Source: Perkinsus chesapeaki (Eukaryota; Perkinsozoa; Perkinsida; Perkinsidae). From it: DNA of 64,000 nucleotides. Location: positions 30,851 through 94,850 of the forward strand of contig JAAPAO010000068.1 of assembly GCA_013115145.1 (NCBI GenBank). The letters run 5' to 3'. How positions within the stretch are numbered: position 1 is the stretch's first letter; each line of letters begins with the position of its first letter. The translations under genes and the position numbers were made by a program. Shown here one piece after another: positions 41,601 through 52,508 of this stretch. Under the pieces are notes generated by a model. The model was not told where the DNA came from. It did not search any database and was given only the letters and a program-made list of their open reading frames with translations.

Positions 41601-42252
41601 GCCCTTACTTCGCGTTGTTGTTGTAGTTACGGTTGGTGTAGTAGTTACGGGACTCGTTGGTGCACTCGGGGTGGTACTAGTGATAGCTTTCGAAGCTCTC
41701 GCACGAGTGGCGCTGCTGGTCGCAGGAACTTCCCAGTTGTCGTCGCCTGTGTCCACGTCAAACAATGCCGAACTGCCACCCGCAGCTGATGATGCACTCT
41801 CTCCCTCGCTCTTGATGACGTTCAAAGGATCCACAGACCCATCTGAGGTAAACACATTCCCTATTAATATGACTTCCTCCGCTCAACACTCTATCCGATC
41901 TTACCTTCTGTGTGCCACGGAGGAAGTTCGGAAAGTTCTCCTTTTGTTGACGGTGGCGCCGGTGAGGAGGTACGGTGGCTGACCTCGCCGAGATCGAGAT
42001 GAAAGTGTGACCCGACTTTGTAGTCTAGATCGCCGAGATCGGCTGCAGTAACAGAAGGCCATGGACTCGTCACCAGAGATGCATCTCCAGCTAGCAAAGG
42101 ACAGGGATTTTCGCACTCGAAAGATTCGCCCTACTTCCCAGAGAGTCGTAGTCGTCATCGTCCGAAAAGGAGAACTTCTCCTCTTTTAACCGAGAGAGCG
42201 TCGATATTAACAGAGTGAAGGAATAAAGGAAGAATACATTCGTAAACATATT
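38690..42252 (-). CDS. Probable type I membrane protein, multi-exon, product unknown
   Basis: A candidate start at 42252 (MFTNVFFLYSFTLLISTLSR) looks like a signal peptide and is followed by an acidic stretch (DDDDYD). Exons further along give LDYKVGSHFHLDLG, a Ser/Thr-rich linker (TSPVTTTPTVTTTTTRSKGA, about 41590-41690), RDMVCSDGYEARGLWVLMND, VAAVALICDGDLDQLKHS, a Cys-rich block (CAPACTRRDC to CHCECG, about 40720-40840), helical segments (LLSLVEDLAALMGKGG, SDAVSNIIRAETLNRNRID), and near the end FTPPGYLAIIALLFALGAIG, a single membrane span at about 39010-39070. An acidic Gly-rich tail (EDYYGEDVAEYTEDGQEAAD) follows. The joins are tentative; it could be more than one gene. An intron at about 40.5 kb carries a T-arm-like motif. 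Confidence 0.5.
40501..40513 (-). repeat. T-arm-like motif in a membrane-protein intron
   Basis: CGAGGATCGAACC, in context ACCGCCACCGAGGATCGAAC. The same about 30-nt context, with few changes, recurs on the other strand at 52081-52110. Confidence 0.6.
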
Positions 42253-42480
42253 AGAAGTAATGGCTGACGGGCACGAGCATGACACAGCCCCCCCACTGCA
42301 CCGCTTCGATGGTGAACACAACGGATGACGAAGCATGGAAAAAGATTTGCCCGTAGTATGACCAAAAAGCTGACAATATGTGCTTCTTCAATATCTTCCA
42401 TCGACTAAACAGATCACAATGAAGGTGTCTTGCATAAGATAGACTAGCCGATACCAACAGCGTGAGGCCTCTGGGCTGAG

Positions 42481-42981
42481 CTACTGGAGTAAGACTGATT
42501 GACAGTACTTGCCGAGAGTACCTCCAGCACAGACATGTATGGTATATATGAAACCAAGGCCGCGAGTAACCAGGCACTTGAAGGAACCAGTAGTTCCGTC
42601 GGTCTCCATGGAGACCTCTTGTTTGAACTCGCGGAAAGCATCCGGGTCATCAGCAGTCAGTCCGAGCTGTCCGACACATTGGGGAGGGAACTTCACGTTG
42701 AGCCATGGAGATACGTAGGTTCTTCCTGGGTGCTTCGCCTTCTCCGACATACTCATGCTAATTCGCACTTCCTCCCCGTGGGCATCGAAGCTCAGAACGA
42801 CTTCTTTAGTGTAGACCCCCTTCTCCGAGGAACGGAAGCTTCGACCTGCCACGAGCTTAACTAGGTCTTTGTCGCACGTGGGTACAGGGCCATTGACCCT
42901 GGGGGTGAAAAGTCCCCAAGCCTCGCAGACAATACTAACGGTCATGACAATGATGCCTAGACGTGTGATGATGGTAGCCAT
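42481..42981 (-). CDS. Secreted protein family, member 2 (166 residues)
   Basis: Intronless. Signal peptide ATIITRLGIIVMTVSIVCEA; then DKDLVKLVAGRSFRSSEKGV, EVVLSFDAHGEEVRISMSMS, RTYVSPWLNVKFPPQCVGQL, DAFREFKQEVSMETDGTTG and the Cys end YTIHVCAGGTLGKYCQSVLL. It aligns with member 1 over its whole length with only small gaps. The order remnant/membrane-gene exon then secreted gene is the same as at 34.4-35.3 kb, so a larger unit was duplicated. Function unknown. Confidence 0.82.
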   Translation of the reverse strand: MATIITRLGIIVMTVSIVCEAWGLFTPRVNGPVPTCDKDLVKLVAGRSFRSSEKGVYTKEVVLSFDAHGEEVRISMSMSEKAKHPGRTYVSPWLNVKFPPQCVGQLGLTADDPDAFREFKQEVSMETDGTTGSFKCLVTRGLGFIYTIHVCAGGTLGKYCQSVLLQ

Positions 42982-43676
42982 TGAAAAGATTGGATGTCAG
43001 GAGGACTTCTACTGAAGAGCAAGTAGCCAGAGCGCCCTCACGAAGAGCAAGACTGAGAGGATGTACTTCCTATGAGCTAAGATTCAAGGAGCCGAAAGCC
43101 TGTAATGACCCGCAATTAGTTGCAGGTAGTGACAACGTGGACCCGCCACGACAGTAGAGTTGAGTGAGTGTTTAGGATGCCCCCTGGTCCGCACGCGTGC
43201 GCACGCAGGTGACGTGCCGTTTGTTCGCCTACATTGTTTATACGTACAACTTCATGAGTAATCAAGTCCTGTAGCTGGGTGAATTGAAATACGGTGAGTC
43301 AGAGATTCTCTATCCTTTTAAGACTAATACGGTCCCGAGCTCTACAGTCGGGCACACCTCAACCAGACCCAACCTGTATGGTGCATCTGACAAAGAAGAG
43401 TCATGTGCGCACCAGGAAGATTCACCAGGTTAGTTTCCCCGCAACCTTCTCGTCTTGTTTCCGTCGTGACGACTCGATCTTAACAAAGAAGAGGAGTAAG
43501 GGGAATATGCATCCGTGAACATTTAGCATAAAATGTTGGGCGATGGATACGACTACAGCACCTCCCTCGCAGTCCACTCGTGGGGAACACAAAGGAACCA
43601 CACACTGAAATATTAGTAGCTGTTGGTCTAAATCAATGTTGAAAAGGCCAACGCCTAACCCCAAAACGAGTTTCTC

Positions 43677-44129
43677 TTAAGCCGCGTGCCAGTATGAGAA
43701 TGTGGCACTAGAAAAGAACTTGTCAGTAGACGTGAACTCGGGGTCACGAGTGAGAAGACTACTCGAAGAGTCAGCTGCTCCACCAGTCTCCATAGCGCTT
43801 TTCTTCTCGAACCCGCGGAAAGCATCCAAGTGATCCGCATCAGCTTCAAGTCCAAGCTGTCTGATAGAGTAACGAGGGTACTTCACATTCAGCCATGGCG
43901 ACACATAAGTCTTCCCTGGGTTCTTCGCTTTCGATGACATACTCATACTAATTTGCTTTCTCTCCCCATGGGTGCCAGCTTTTCAGTGTAGCCAAGCATT
44001 TGCTTGAATTTGAAAGAACGACCAGCCACATAGTGAGCTAGTTCTTTCGCATCAGTCGGTGTGGCATCGCAGACCATACTGAAGGCGGCCATGGCGATGA
44101 AGGCAACAGACGGGGCGATGGAGACCATT
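43677..44129 (-). pseudogene. Secreted protein family, member 3, frameshifted and C-terminally altered
   Basis: Met 44129 starts MVSIAPSVAFIAMAAFSMVC, a signal peptide, then ELAHYVAGRSFKFKQMLGYT. Near 43965-43985 about a dozen bases present in member 2 are missing and the frame shifts; the other frame continues ISMSMSSKAKNPGKTYVSPW, LNVKYPRYSIRQLGLEADAD and DAFRGFEKKSAMETGGAADS. The conserved CAGGTLGxYC end is absent. As read it would give a short truncated peptide. Likely a decayed copy; a sequencing error would not explain the missing end. Confidence 0.7.
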
Positions 44130-44590
44130 TTATTAGACAAGAAAACGGCGCCGTGCGAGTTCGGCTGAGGAAGTACCGCGACTTCAAGTGCTCTAGATTG
44201 CGGCAAACAGCTCGCGAATAGCGTTGAATCGCTTCCTTGATAGATCTAACTCGCCTGAGGAGAGCAGCTTCGTTGCGGGGGTAATTTCCCGGCAAGTTCT
44301 CACGGGCGCAACATTCAGCTCTCCCTGTGTCACGGAGACACCTTTATAGGTCACCGTCGGTGACTTCAAGTGACCTATGATGGTCCTTCTATCCTCACTT
44401 AAGGATCGTAGACTCCTCAACATCGCTGTATGGTGATAAGGTTGTCAAACAGAAGCAGGAAACCCCTACTGCAGTGAGAGAGAAGTCACCATTAAACATG
44501 TTCTATAAGCTGATAAGTAAGCCCGAAGCCCCGGATTGATGAACAAGGTAAATTCGGTACACAGTGACATCTATATTTCCATGGTTAAGT

Positions 44591-45154
44591 TCAGGATTTA
44601 ATACTGCAAGAAATCTTATCCTTCAAGGTGTTCGACTTCAAATCAATTCTTTTAGACCACAGCGATGTTGTGTCGCTTCCGATCTTCACATACATAGCGA
44701 AACCTCCACCAGAGCCCGGGAAAATGTAAGCGTCGATACTTCCATCAGTGTTGGTTTGCTTGCCCAACTCCGACTTGAAAATGTTAAAGGCGTCTTCCTC
44801 CCCCGGCGCAGGCCCAATGATGGCGCCCTTCTGCCCAATCACGAACTTCCCGCCTATGTTCTGCAGCCTCGGATTCAATGTGATTCTCATCCACGGACTC
44901 TTCAGTATCTTACCCGGCGTGGCGGCTTTTTTGCCGAGTTGCAGTTGGAATCTTGCTCTCCACTTTTTGGCCTCGGCTCTTATTCTCACCGAGGCCTTCG
45001 GGATGAATTCCTCATCCTCACAGGAGGCAAATTTGCGGCCTTCTTCCGAACGAACGTAGTCCGCGAGATCCTGCCTGGTGAGAAGTTTTCCCGATCCTTT
45101 CCCCGCAAGGCTCGAGATGGGGATAAGAGCTACAGCAAGCAGGAGAATGCGCAT
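44591..45154 (-). CDS. Secreted protein family, divergent member 4 (187 residues)
   Basis: Signal peptide MRILLLAVALIPISSLAGKG; then RQDLADYVRSEEGRKFASCE, VRIRAEAKKWRARFQLQLGK, KILKSPWMRITLNPRLQNIG and DAFNIFKSELGKQTNTDGSI. The positions of SPW-hydrophobic, DAF-x-x-F-K and the N-terminal DLxxYV/LV block match members 1-3, but overall identity is low, so membership is inferred from motif order. The C-terminal Cys pair is replaced by a basic end (DKISCSIKS). Intronless. Function unknown. Confidence 0.7.
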   Translation of the reverse strand: MRILLLAVALIPISSLAGKGSGKLLTRQDLADYVRSEEGRKFASCEDEEFIPKASVRIRAEAKKWRARFQLQLGKKAATPGKILKSPWMRITLNPRLQNIGGKFVIGQKGAIIGPAPGEEDAFNIFKSELGKQTNTDGSIDAYIFPGSGGGFAMYVKIGSDTTSLWSKRIDLKSNTLKDKISCSIKS

Positions 45155-45699
45155 CGATAAAGCTCGTCAGGAGCACAAAAAACCCTACCGACAGCCGCTG
45201 GCAAAAACCCATATAGCGGGACGGGCCACCATGTACGCAAGTCGAAGAAAGCGAAAATGATAGAAATGATAACTTTAAAAAATATCCATGATTCAAAGGG
45301 CATCCCACCAATCCTCCTCATCGTCCTGAATAAGAAGCTTCTCGCGGGCACAGCAAGGTGGGGATGGCCTACCAGCTCGTCTGCTCTAGGAGAGATAACG
45401 TAAAGGCAAGTGAGACACTCGGACACTAAGGAGAAAATCATGGAAACCAATACGAGGAAGTTTGGGGCGTAGTCCAATAGGAAGTACAAGCGAAGGACGG
45501 TGAAGACCTGAAGAGCTCTACTGAGAGTGATGCAACGGAAACGAGCGACGCACCAGAGTTGCCGAGTAGCATCTCATGTAGCTCTGAATGCTCCGACCAA
45601 ACTCGCAAGCATCCATGGCAGAGATAGGCACATAGAGCCTGAGCAGGACGCTTGATAGGGAGTGCCAGCCTGAGTACTGTGCCGCATGCCACAGCTTAG
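45155..45699. other. Spacer, no gene seen
   Basis: Minus-strand open frames (45018-45311, 45130-45489) contain hydrophobic stretches but no coherent protein. Nothing else recognised. Confidence 0.4.
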
Positions 45700-46850
45700 T
45701 AGCATCTGAAGTCAATAGTACAGATGGCTGCGAAAGTGAGCCTACACCATCCAGCCGGGGTGTGGTTGCCTTGCAGAAATGCTAAGCGCGCCGGCGGGCC
45801 ATTCGCCCCGTCTCGATTTGGCCCTCCTCCTGCTCCGCCGCCGCCGTCTCCTCGCAGTTGGATGTGCTGAGAGACGCCGGGTGGGTTAACTACACCAGCT
45901 TTACTTACTCCTGGTGGCCCCGAATAACTCTTGCACCAGCTGCCTGGCCAGAGCAAGCTCACTGGCCCGAATGCCGAGGTTCCTGTTAGCGAGTACAGAT
46001 CGCGGCGTCGTACCAACGCACAGAGGCTCTGTGGGAAGATCTAGCGGAGCGAAGCTGCGAAAAACCCTACCCGCAACATAGGCAGCAGCTGACCGACTCC
46101 AACGCTTAATGCCCACACTATGATGTACGTCAGGAACAAAGAGCCGGTGCAGCGATAGAATAGCACCTGGGGGGACGCAACAGCTGCTGCTAAGAGGCGG
46201 AGGAGGAGGGCATTAATGGAGCTACCAATGAGAGGACATCCATGAGGATCACCATTCGAGAGCTCACCCCGCACACTAGACCTATGTACTGAAAAACCGG
46301 GCTGTACAGAAGACAGAAGCAATACGACTTACGTCCCAGGTTTCGAGATGGCTCTGGCGGACGAGCCACATGACAGCTGCTATCTCGAACGCACTGGAGA
46401 TCACCATGGCCGAAAGCCACGGTGCCACTGAAGCTATCGATGGTGTTGTCGCTGAAGAAGAGATACGAAGGCCATGACTAAGCGAGAGCCGCACCGCAGA
46501 TATCAGCGAGCTTCCTAGGATCGCCCAGGCCTTCCCAGGCGTCCGAACTATTGAAGACTACCGCAGCCACCATCAACGATGCTGCAGTAGTAAGACCGCC
46601 TGCATTGGGAAGGTAAGCAGCTTGCCGTAGGATGGCCGAGGCATACCGGCAAGCATCGCCACTCCTATCACTTTGTATGCTGTCAACTGAAGGTCGAAAT
46701 GCTCGTAATTGCGGACGAGAGCTTGGCTAGCGTCATCCCTGGACGGAATACCTTCCAGACCGGCCAGCTCCTAAAGGGCACGTTGTCAAGACTGGAGTCG
46801 GGTCTGAGGTGGCGTTATATGCAGGAGGCTGATGGGCTAATATTAGGCCA
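45700..46850 (-). CDS. Putative multi-pass membrane protein, multi-exon, product unknown
   Basis: Open segments read right to left: ELAGLEGIPSRDDASQALVR and NYEHFDLQLTAYKVIGVAML (about 46770-46650); GGLTTAASLMVAAVVFNSSD (about 46600); IASVAPWLSAMVISSAFEIA (about 46430); ALLLRLLAAAVASPQVLFYR and FLTYIIVWALSVGVGQLLPM (about 46210-46080); then a basic cytosolic part (VLANRNLGIRASELALARQL) ending in a second very basic exon near 45850. At least four hydrophobic spans. Introns are short GT-AG, for example near 46290-46335. Family not recognised; the first exon was not located. Confidence 0.5.
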
Positions 46851-47315
46851 TATAATAGCATAGCATTATAATACTATGGGATGCCGGGTAATAATATATG
46901 GGTATCTCCGCTCCAAAGCGTGTGTAACAGATAGGCATATAAATACTGTAGGCTGATATGGATTCGATACTCTATCAATATGGCTGTTATCCAAGCAGCC
47001 TTTATGGACGACAGTATATAACGGCATTCGATAATGATCTATGTGGCGGCTCTTGGGATTGCTGTCTACGGCTTGGTATCTTTTCCAATTGACTAATATG
47101 GCTCCAATGCACCGCTGGAATTTCAAATCCTGCATATCTCACCTGCTCAATCTCTTGATCCATCAACCATTGCCTCAGCACCCTAGAATCATAGCGCCGG
47201 CCCAAGTCCCGCAAATCCAGCAGTCTCGCCAGGTTCGTCGAGGCCGCCGAGGCACCCGACGGGTCAGCCATGCCTCTAGCAGCGACCACTGGAGGGAGGC
47301 GGGGAGCAGATGACA
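46851..47315. other. Spacer, no gene seen
   Basis: AT-richer in its left part (46830-46880). Open frames on both strands lack recognisable features. Confidence 0.4.
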
Positions 47316-49059
47316 TCAACGCCTAGAGAGCAGCTGCGAACGGGAGCAACACAACAGCAGGACCAGCTGAAATGATAAAACAATGGTACACAAGGGAATC
47401 ACAGGTTCAGATTCCACATCAGCAGAATGACCAGAATTAGGAACAACGCCTGAGAGGGGAATGTAAAGTAGCGACTGGAGACGACTCACTATAACGGTGC
47501 AGAGCTGCTTGTGATCGGAGGTCTTGAGAAGCCTCGAGAGGCCTCCCATGACGAAGTTCATCTGCTCCTGCTGTCGATCGATGTTCTCGTCCAATTCGCT
47601 AAGCATCCGCTGTTGGTCCTGGAGAGGGAGGTCGTGAATGTCAAGGATGTGGCAAATGGTCAGGAATGAATGATAAATAATACCCACATTTTTCAGCGGT
47701 TGTCCAGCGGTTGAGGAGAGAGTTGCCCATAATTTTCATCAAAGTTTTCTTCATGATGGAAAAGTTGGTACACCCGGAAGGCCAACATGCCCAGAATGCT
47801 TTTTGAGATTACAAGTGGATTCACTCTAGGGTTGTTAAACTTACGTATAATTCAACGTTGATGGCCTGAGCTGCCTCCCCTAGGCGATGAGTGACCCTCG
47901 CCAAGTCGTCCAGTTGCTCATCTTGCTCCTGGACCAACTGCTGCTGGACTTGCCGGTTCGTACCGATCAGCTTGGAGTTCTGAATGTCCCGCTATGAGAA
48001 TCACCGTGAAAGATGTCAAACGTTACCTCCTCGCTGACGGCTCGTCGAGCCTCTCCCTCTTCCATTTGCAGCATCTCTCGATCCTTGCTGAGCCTCGACC
48101 GGGCGGCCTCCGAGCTGATCGCATTCTTCACTGTGCGCACCTGAGCAACGGCGATAAGATTCCCGTGATGGTCAGAATGAACACAGGCATATGAAACCAA
48201 CGGCCACTGAGCACATCTCTCTATCGAGAGATGTTATATTCCGATTTATTCTATTGTCGATGTTTTTGTTAGTCCCGATGTATTATTATTCAATTGCATC
48301 TCCTCACTATTACTAACACATTCCTAAGAGGCTGGTAGATGTCCGGTTTACCTGCTGTCTCATCCGTGCGGCCCATTCCCTTCGACTGGTAAGCTCGCTG
48401 CTTGAACAATGCCTACAGAAAGGAAGTCTCACATGGGAAGAGTGTATGCAATACCAGGGTATCGTGGAGGACAAACAAGCAGTTGAGTCATACCGGAGAC
48501 AGTACCCGAATAAAATCCAATTTGGTGGAGGCACTAGTATTAATCAAAAACTAGAGTCCGATATATAAACGAGCTAACCTACTCTATCAGAAAGTCCGAC
48601 ATATAGGGAAAGTACAAAATATAAAGATATCAGAAAGTCCGAGCTGACCTACGCGATCAGAAACGACCGAGCTTCTTGGGCCAACAATGCCACCTTCGTA
48701 TCTTTTCGGACATCGCTATGAACTCTTACGGAAATCTTTCCGGGTGCTTTTCAACCGCTCGGATACTCGCATCGACATCTCTCAAATCAGCCGTCAACGA
48801 ATGGGTCTAAAAAGCAAGACATTCCTCATCAAAGGCGCCTGCGGCTTACATCGTCCTTCAATTTATCCTGGAGCTCCGCGAAGCTGGAAGATCTCGCCAA
48901 GTTGCCTCCATTGCTCTGCTTTGCCTGCCACTTCTGGAAGCACCTGGTCATCTCATCCACCGAGCTTTGGACCTACAACAGTATCGACCCCGTATAACAC
49001 TTAGGCGCACCTACCTCATCCCTTGCCACGTAGAACGGATCCGAGGCTGCCGACGCCAT
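47316..49059 (-). CDS. Qc-SNARE, syntaxin-6/10-like, multi-exon
   Basis: Membrane-fusion protein of the trans-Golgi/endosome pathway. From Met 49059: MASAASDPFYVARDEVQ (intron about 48974-49013), then SSVDEMTRCFQKWQAKQSNG, the N-terminal helix as in syntaxin 6 (DPFxVVKxEVQ). Further exons: SLTADLRDVDASIRAVEKHP with ERF, ELTSRREWAARMRQQ, VRTVKNAISSEAARSRLSKD, then DIQNSKLIGTNRQVQQQLVQ and EQDEQLDDLARVTHRLGEAA entering the SNARE motif, continued by QQRMLSELDENIDRQQEQMN and ending in a C-terminal anchor (about LCTVI-LVLLLCCSRSQLLSRR) with the stop at 47316. The tail anchor is interrupted by an intron of roughly 130 bp. Qc class follows from the central Gln (EQDEQL) and the syntaxin-6-type N-terminus. 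Confidence 0.82.
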
Positions 49060-49444
49060 GAACAAAAAAGTCTAATTCGCACTTTGCTATCCCTTTAGAG
49101 TATCTATAAGCCTTTCCGAGTCGAGTTTTAGAATCCTCCAAGACTGGGTCGATCGGATTTCCCCGAATTTTCGCAAAGTTTTTCCTCCACATTGATCGAG
49201 CATGTGTATAAACGGTAAAGTAATGAACTCGAAGCCTTTGAGAGTGTCATGTGTGAAGGTGGTGGTGGTAGACGGTAAGATCGGTCAGACGGTTTGGTGA
49301 AATGTTCAACTTATTGGTAGCAATGTTATAATAGCCTATGGTAAAGTGGGATGAATGTTATCGAGCAACAATCGCTAAATACACTATCGCTAATCTTTTA
49401 CAAAAATTCAATCAGAATCTACAATATCGACTTCGCGGATGTCT

Positions 49445-52400
49445 TCAGTTCCTGCAGGGGACATCGTCCATAATAGTGTCATCATTGTCGGAGGAGAAGG
49501 ATCCCTCTCGGGCCAGCAGTGAGCTCGCTGCCAACGACATATTAGAAGTACAGCCATCGTCAGCAACTCGACCAGTAGAAGTCCACAGCTCGTTTATCTT
49601 CGAGTAATCAATATGACAACCTCCTGAGAGAGGGAAAATACTGATGAAAATCGGCCGCCATGCGCACGTACTATTTACAATGGTGATTTTTTGTATACCT
49701 TAATACATCCTTCCATTTAGATCAACGCCTATTCTTCGCAAGTTCACAGCGAATTACGAAAAGGCGTTATTTTTCCTGCCATTCCCCACTCACCATCATC
49801 TCCAGTAGTGACGCAAGGCGCAAAGGTAGCGTTGACTACCAGATCATCGATGGTGTAGCTGTGACGAGCTTGCAGCGTCGAACTCGTGTTACCCTCGATA
49901 CCCTGACCAGTAGCACTGATACTATCCATAAAACAACCAGAGCAATATTACCTCGACCAAGACGACGACTTCCCAGTAGCCGCAACGTGAGAGGTAGTCG
50001 TAGATGCGCTCGGCATGGCTTCGATCTCCAACGGAGGCAGCGGAAACGCCTACGAATCAAAACGTCCTGGCTGGTAATCGAACCCGGGTCGTCTTACTTC
50101 CCTCGTGCCCTGCTATTTCATCAGGCGGCAACCTGTGGGAGTATTCCGGGGGACAACCGTTAATCTCATCGTTAACTTGGTTGTAGACAATATGAGCTCT
50201 GAAAAAAACCAAGTTACATCGCTAATGACAGAAAATACACCTGCTGTATCCTATAGTATCAATCGGCCATTATAGGACAGATTTTGCAAGACCCGCTCAA
50301 AAGTGATCCCTTTTGGCTTAATCCAGGCGCTGGTCTCCACCCTTCCACGCGCACGAGTGTGGGAAAAGATACGACTTTCGGGCCTACCTAAGGTCGACTT
50401 TTGTGTGAAATGTCTCCCCACAGGTTGGGCAGCCATAGTCGTCCCGGAAGCCTTGAAGGCCATCGCACTCGCGCAGTGGCGGGAACGGGAAAGTATCGTG
50501 CCGCTGAGCTAAACGACAGCACCACATAATATTTCGTTACGCGTATCATTCACTTACATGGCGGCATCAAGGGAGAATAACGATCGATAGAGTGAATGAC
50601 CAGAGTCGGCATGGCAAGCAGCACCGAGGCGCCCAGCTCATCGTTGGGCCTGTTCAAGCGCATGTATCTGACAAGGTCTCCTGCAAGAGCGGTTGTATTA
50701 TTATTGTTGTCTATTACTCTCCAACAAATCTATATCTTCCACGATGCGAAAAGAAATAACATCTAACGTGAGCTTCTATTAATTGATGTTTTCTCATTTC
50801 AACTATTTGAAACATAAAATATGGTTTGCCATCGGAACCAGTTCTAATAACTGCTTTATCCGAGAACAGTATAGTCTCCGCACGCTTTCCTCCCCGAGAG
50901 AGCCGGGTGTATCTGATAAACCAATCACTCCTTAAATCAACAGCGCGGCCGCCGAGGCGATCAAATCTACACCAGCAATCAACACTGACGCAAAGTGTCT
51001 TCAATGTTAATCTCCCGCGATGTTAAAAATTAGCCGGGGTCACCGAGTTTCAAAAGTGCACTACGCACCCTCCAGTACTGCTGTTGTTGTTGAGGGAGGG
51101 ACGTGTCGAATGATAGCATTCCCTATTGCGCTGAGCCTGTGAAACTGCTCGCGAGCTAAGCGAATCTCTCACGTGACGTTAAAAGAGACAGTATGCCTTT
51201 CGCCTTTTGACTTACAATAGACCTATAATGGATGCATTCAGCAGCACTGTCACACAGCATTGCATTGACAATACCACAACTCCGCTTGTACAATCGGAGA
51301 AGTACCTATGACAGCGAACACCACCAAAAGATGGATGAGTTATAGCACTTACTGATCTGGTGCACCAAACCCCACTGTGGCTTGGGTCTCCATTGAGAGA
51401 TAGAATGCCCTAAGATAGCTGCCTTCGAAAAGTGCTCCACAAGGCTCGTCCACCAATAGCCACAGACCAGCAAAGGCTGCCACAACCGCTATGTAACTGG
51501 ACACGGTGACGATGAAGTAGATAGAGGATACGCCGTAGTCACTTACAACACAAGTATGCCGGCAATAAGCATGTTAGTGTTGATATCCAATACACTATGG
51601 AAGAAGTCGCTCATGTACCTGAGGCGCCGCACGATGCTGGCAAGCTCTAAGGTCCCTCTAGAAAATCAAGAAGCATCTATGAATCTAACCAATCCCAAAA
51701 AATCCACTTCGCTCTTCGAACTCTGTGCTTCAATCCTGCACGGTCGGAATTATCCTATTTGGCTACCGCAAGACCAGTAGCACGCCTAGTCCTCACGGCG
51801 GTACGCCGATAGACCTACAGTGACTGCAGCTGATTCTTCCTGTCAATTTTCATTGTGCCGCTGCTCTGCTTCATGGGGCGTTCTCGGTTGAGTAGTCGAA
51901 ACACCGGCTTGGATCGATGCCCTCCAGGAAGAATGGGAGCCTACCGGCGCCGAGATGACGAGATATCTTCGACTAGGAGCTCACTGATCCGCGCTTCCTT
52001 TCGAATGATATTCCGCTGTCATCGTCTTGATATGCCCCGGCGACATCATCAGCGTTACTGAAGATGACACCCTAGGTGCAGGTTCGATCCCCGGTGGCGG
52101 TGTTTTACTCGAATATTTCCAACCCAGGCCGAGTGACCATGCCCGCCTTGCTATGGAAGGTGTACTCGTTAAGGCTTTTCATTGACATCTGGTTAAACGA
52201 AGTCCACTCAGAGGGCATCCTAAACCAAGTCCATCGCTGCCGGGCCCGACCACAGCGGCTTACCCGTGAACGTTAAAGTCGTTGATAGGGAGTTCCCCCT
52301 CGGTAGCCGAGGGACGGTAGTAGACCGACGGCCGCCTTCGGGTGTTCTCCATAAACGATCTCCTCCTTCTAGAAAGATCTCCGATCCCTGGGCTTCTGGG

Positions 52401-52508
52401 AGGCATCAATTCCTCTCTTGGCTGGAGTAACTGCTGCTGCTGCTGTTGTTCAGCGAAGCTCTCCATCAGAGGCATCCTAAAACGGCGCAGAATGCCACCA
52501 GAACTCAT
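49445..52508 (-). CDS. Inward-rectifier potassium channel (Kir), copy A
   Basis: N-terminal exon from Met 52508 has a Gln run (SFAEQQQQQQLLQPREELMP) and a basic segment. Later exons: YMSDFFHSVLDINTNML (slide helix), a first membrane span ending AVVAAFAGLWLLVDE, the pore SYLRAFYLSMETQATVGFGA with filter TVGFG at 51364-51378, the second span YFSDCTSGVVVLSMQCCVTV with LLNASIIGLL, then the cytoplasmic domain: ETILFSDKAVIRTGSDGKPY, RKHQLIEAHVRCYFF, RPNDELGASVLLAMPTLVIH, YWEVVVLVE, QARHSYTIDDLVVNATFAPC, HIDYSKINELWTSTGRVADD and the stop at 49445-49447. Joins about 51220-51560 were verified by frame. Exons between 51.7 and 52.3 kb are less clear. Selective K+ conduction is expected from the filter. 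Confidence 0.85.
50073..50088 (-). repeat. T-arm-like motif in a Kir A intron
   Basis: GGTAATCGAACCCGGG, about 40 bp upstream of the acceptor of the exon encoding YWEVVVLVE. The matching intron of Kir B holds the tRNA-like element at 53641-53690, in opposite orientation. Confidence 0.6.
50675..50895. repeat. Near-identical patch shared by the two Kir genes (copy A)
   Basis: 221 bp matching 54158-54378 with four differences. It covers the exon encoding the start of the cytoplasmic domain (ETILFSDKAVIRTGSDGKPY) and part of the next intron. Sequence on both sides is strongly diverged. Confidence 0.9.
52081..52092 (+). repeat. T-arm-like motif near an acceptor in Kir A
   Basis: GGTTCGATCCCC followed by GGTGGCGGTGTTTT. 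On the minus strand it sits just before a probable acceptor (CTGCACCTAG). Confidence 0.55.

Noticed and set aside
41250-41982. Plus-strand frames of 179 and 140 codons
   Set aside because: They overlap minus-strand exons that fit the membrane protein gene, including the Thr-rich linker; no motif supports the + frames.
44564-45160. 198-codon + strand frame
   Set aside because: It mirrors the secreted protein gene on the minus strand, which has a signal peptide and family motifs.
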